NCBI RefSeq assembly: GCF_900172235.1
Contig: NZ_FWFQ01000010.1
Coordinates: forward strand, 60,683 to 124,682
Origin: Pseudoruegeria aquimaris
GTDB taxonomy: Bacteria > Pseudomonadota > Alphaproteobacteria > Rhodobacterales > Rhodobacteraceae
Reading direction: 5' to 3'
DNA: 64,000 nucleotides
Shown: positions 62,115-64,000 of the stretch, piece by piece
Position numbering within the stretch: position 1 is the first letter of the stretch
How the letters are laid out: the number at the start of each line of letters is the position of its first letter
Made by a program: the position numbers and the translations under genes
Notes under the pieces: generated by a model
What the model was told of the DNA's origin: nothing
Database searches by the model: none
What the model saw: the letters and a program-made list of their open reading frames with translations, nothing else

Positions 62115-63572
62115 ATGACACGCACTCGCAATGTAAAAATCGTGGCCACGCTGGGCCCGGCATCCGACGACTACAAGATGATCCGCGCGCTGCATGAAGC
62201 CGGCGCGGACGTGTTCCGGCTCAACATGAGCCACGGCGACCACGACGAGATCCGCCGCCGTCACGAGATCATCCGCAAGGTCGAGAAGGACATCGGCACG
62301 CCGATCGCCATCCTCGCCGACCTGCAGGGCCCCAAGCTGCGCGTCGGCAAGTTCGCCAACGACTCCGAAGAGCTCGAAGTGGGCGACAAGTTCCGCCTCG
62401 ACCTCGACCCCGCCGAAGGCACCAAGGAACGCGTGCAACTGCCGCACAAGGAAATCTTCGCCGCGCTCGAGCCGGGCGCGAGCCTGCTGGTGAACGACGG
62501 CAAGATCCGCCTGAAGGTCGAGAAATGCGGCTCCGATTTCGCAGATTGCGTCGTCACCGTGGGCGGCACCATCTCCAACCGCAAGGGCGTGAACGTGCCC
62601 GACGTCGTGCTGCCGCTGGCCGCGCTCTCCGAGAAGGACCGCCGCGACCTGGAATTCGTCTGCGAGCTGGGCGTCGACTGGCTGGCGCTGAGCTTCGTGC
62701 AGCGCGCCGATGACGTGCGCGAGGCGCGCGATCTGGCCATGGGCCGCGCCGCGATCCTCTCCAAGATCGAGAAACCCGCTGCGGTGAAGGATTTCGACCG
62801 CATTCTCGAAGTCTCCGACGGCATCATGGTCGCCCGTGGCGATCTTGGCGTGGAACTGCCCGTGCAGAACGTGCCGCCGATCCAGAAGCGCCTGATCCGC
62901 AAGTGCCGCGCCGCCGCCAAGCCGGTGATCGTGGCCACCCAGATGCTGGAGAGCATGATCGAAAGCCCGATGCCCACCCGCGCCGAGGTCTCCGACGTGG
63001 CCACGGCGATCTATGAAGGCACCGATGCGATCATGCTCTCGGCCGAATCCGCCGCCGGCGCCTTCCCGATCGAAGCCGTGACCACGATGCACAACGTGGC
63101 CGTGGAAGTGGAAAGCGATCCGAACTACCGCAACGTGATCGACGCCTCCCGCACCGCGCTGGTGACGGACAACCGTTCCGGCATCGCCGACGGCATCGTC
63201 TCCGCCGCGCGCGAAATCGCGGAGACGGCCGACATCAAGGCGATCTGCTGCTACACCCAGTCCGGCACCACCGCCCTGCTGGTGGCCCGCGAGCGCCCCT
63301 CGGTGCCGATCATCGCCCTGGCCTCCGACATCCGCACCGCCCGCCAGCTTTCGCTGAGCTGGGGCACGCAATGCGCCGTCACCGGCCCCGTGGCCCGCTT
63401 CAAGATGGCCGTGGTGGGCGCGGTGCGCGCCGCCCGCGATCTGGGCCTCGCCGAGCCGACCGACAACATCGTCGTCACCGCCGGCGTGCCCTTCAACGTG
63501 CCCGGCACCACCAACATCCTGCGGGTCGCCCCCTGCGAGGAGCGGTTGATTTTCAGCTCCGAAGCGGAATAA
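62115..63572 (+). CDS. pyk: Pyruvate kinase
   Basis: Pyruvate kinase makes pyruvate and ATP from phosphoenolpyruvate in the last step of glycolysis. The 485-residue cytosolic protein shows RNVKIVATLGPASDDYKMIR, FRLNMSHGDHDE, ADLQGPKLRVGKF, the catalytic KIEKPAAVKDFDRIL region, IMVARGDLGVELPVQNVPPI and the C-terminal effector domain with VTAGVPFNVPGTTNIL. GAGG precedes the ATG. A hairpin without a T-run follows the stop (63582-63603). Confidence 0.97.
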   Translation: MTRTRNVKIVATLGPASDDYKMIRALHEAGADVFRLNMSHGDHDEIRRRHEIIRKVEKDIGTPIAILADLQGPKLRVGKFANDSEELEVGDKFRLDLDPAEGTKERVQLPHKEIFAALEPGASLLVNDGKIRLKVEKCGSDFADCVVTVGGTISNRKGVNVPDVVLPLAALSEKDRRDLEFVCELGVDWLALSFVQRADDVREARDLAMGRAAILSKIEKPAAVKDFDRILEVSDGIMVARGDLGVELPVQNVPPIQKRLIRKCRAAAKPVIVATQMLESMIESPMPTRAEVSDVATAIYEGTDAIMLSAESAAGAFPIEAVTTMHNVAVEVESDPNYRNVIDASRTALVTDNRSGIADGIVSAAREIAETADIKAICCYTQSGTTALLVARERPSVPIIALASDIRTARQLSLSWGTQCAVTGPVARFKMAVVGAVRAARDLGLAEPTDNIVVTAGVPFNVPGTTNILRVAPCEERLIFSSEAE

Positions 63573-63633
63573 TGCCCTGAAGCCGGGGCCTTGGCGCCCC
63601 GGCACTTCGCCTCGCACCGCCGTTGGAGGGCGC

Positions 63634-63876
63634 ATGGAGATGCTGGCCGCCATAGACCCCGACCTGCTTCTCGTCATCGGCGTGGTGCTCTTGGCCCTCG
63701 CCCTTCCGTCCGCGATCAACGCCTATTCCGAAGCCCGCGCGCCCCGGCTCTCCGCCGTGCTCGTGCTGGCCTCCGGCGTGGCCATCCTCTACGCGGTGTC
63801 GCTTCAGCCCGAGGGTTACGGCCTGCGGGACGTGCCCCTTTCCTTCGTCACGGTGATCGGCCGCATCCTGCACTAG
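63634..63876 (+). CDS. Small two-helix membrane protein of unknown function
   Basis: An 80-residue protein with two predicted helices, LLLVIGVVLLALALPSAINA and LSAVLVLASGVAILYAVSLQ. GGAGGG precedes the ATG. Homologous-looking proteins are common beside pyk in this family, so it is probably genuine. The TAG stop lies exactly at the border with the IS left end, so the last residues could be supplied or cut by the insertion. Function unknown. Confidence 0.8.
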   Translation: MEMLAAIDPDLLLVIGVVLLALALPSAINAYSEARAPRLSAVLVLASGVAILYAVSLQPEGYGLRDVPLSFVTVIGRILH

Positions 63877-64000
63877 GTCGTGAACTCATAAACGGGATTC
63901 CGTTTTTGGCGGTGTGATGATTCACTTTCGGAAACGGAGGTGAGCATGACGGGCAGACACGATGTGAGCGATGCGGAATGGGCGGTGATCTCGCCGCTGT
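63877..64000 (+). mobile_element. Left end of an IS5-family (IS427-like) insertion sequence, continues beyond window
   Basis: Bases from 63877 (GTCGTGAACTCATAAACGG) resemble the terminal inverted repeat of IS427-group elements, and a transposase start codon follows at 63946. The left end abuts the TAG stop of the small membrane protein; the target would be a TA. Only 124 bases are visible, so the right end and any target duplication cannot be checked. Confidence 0.75.
63946..64000 (+). CDS. IS5-family transposase, N-terminal fragment (continues past window)
   Basis: Eighteen codons are visible, beginning MTGRHDVSDAEWAVISPL, which matches the N-terminus of IS5/IS427-type transposases (a family-typical LSDAEWxxIxPLLP motif). 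GGAGGTGAGC precedes the ATG. The rest, including the DDE catalytic residues, is outside the window. Confidence 0.85.
   Translation, partial: MTGRHDVSDAEWAVISPL

Noticed and set aside
61980..63719. Upstream extension of the N-formylglutamate amidohydrolase frame
   Set aside because: It runs antisense through pyk with no conserved sequence; the real protein starts at 61979.

Overview
The window is a GC-rich, densely coding chromosomal segment. Gene content and protein style point to Alphaproteobacteria, most likely Rhodobacteraceae (Roseobacter/Rhodobacter lineage). Supporting genes are the Mcl1-type malyl-CoA lyase, the DUF1013/TrcR regulator, a napEFDABC operon, a chvE-gguAB-gbpR locus, a COQ9 homologue next to rpsU, and a leuCD...leuB locus with Rhodobacteraceae-type unknowns between its parts. 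I see no rRNA, CRISPR array, phage or plasmid functions. The only mobile DNA is the left end of an insertion sequence at the extreme right edge.

Layout. 1-6 kb: end of a mannitol-dehydrogenase-type gene, rlmH-rsfS, a lipoprotein, an MscS channel, leuCD. 6-12 kb: unknown membrane protein, EEP-family hydrolase, NAD-epimerase divergent from a LysR regulator, an elaborate inverted-repeat element, leuB, EamA transporter. 12.7 kb: tRNA-Pro(CGG). 12.9-19.9 kb: a minus-strand amino-sugar-type locus of acetyltransferase (resembling the O-GlcNAcase C-terminal fold family), sugar-binding protein, two permeases, ATPase and GH20 hexosaminidase. 20-33 kb: an aldose uptake and non-phosphorylative catabolic island. 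ChvE-GguAB imports the sugar, and a 1-dehydrogenase, aldonate dehydratase, keto-deoxy-aldonate dehydratase and 2-oxoglutarate-semialdehyde dehydrogenase convert pentose to 2-oxoglutarate. GbpR, an enolase-superfamily enzyme and a zinc dehydrogenase are divergent. 33-34 kb: porin. 34.3-39 kb: napEFDABC, with napA split by a one-base frame change in an A5 tract and an FNR/NnrR-type box upstream. 39-45 kb: putA, putR and a BCCT carrier. 45-52 kb: mixed metabolism (PfkB kinase, FAD oxidase, TrcR, RNase T2, SDR, cupin, quinone reductase, COQ9, rpsU). 52.6-58.2 kb: accA, mcl1, and a D-amino-acid route dgcN-dgcA-dat. 58-64 kb: two tandem RTX proteins with N-terminal hydrophobic segments, DUF1244, N-formylglutamate amidohydrolase, pyruvate kinase, a small membrane protein and the IS.

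The window reads as an osmotrophic marine or soil heterotroph's metabolic core: import modules for sugars, betaine-type osmolytes and chitin-derived amino sugars feed 2-oxoglutarate, glutamate and acetyl/propionyl-CoA pools, with periplasmic nitrate reduction as a redox sink. The points most worth a second look are the napA frame break, the hexosaminidase/acetyltransferase locus, the D-glutamate cluster, the two anchored-looking RTX paralogues, the Glu-to-Gln change in the RNase T2 active site, possible CTG start codons, and the nested inverted-repeat element upstream of leuB. All assignments come from reading the sequence; no database search was run.
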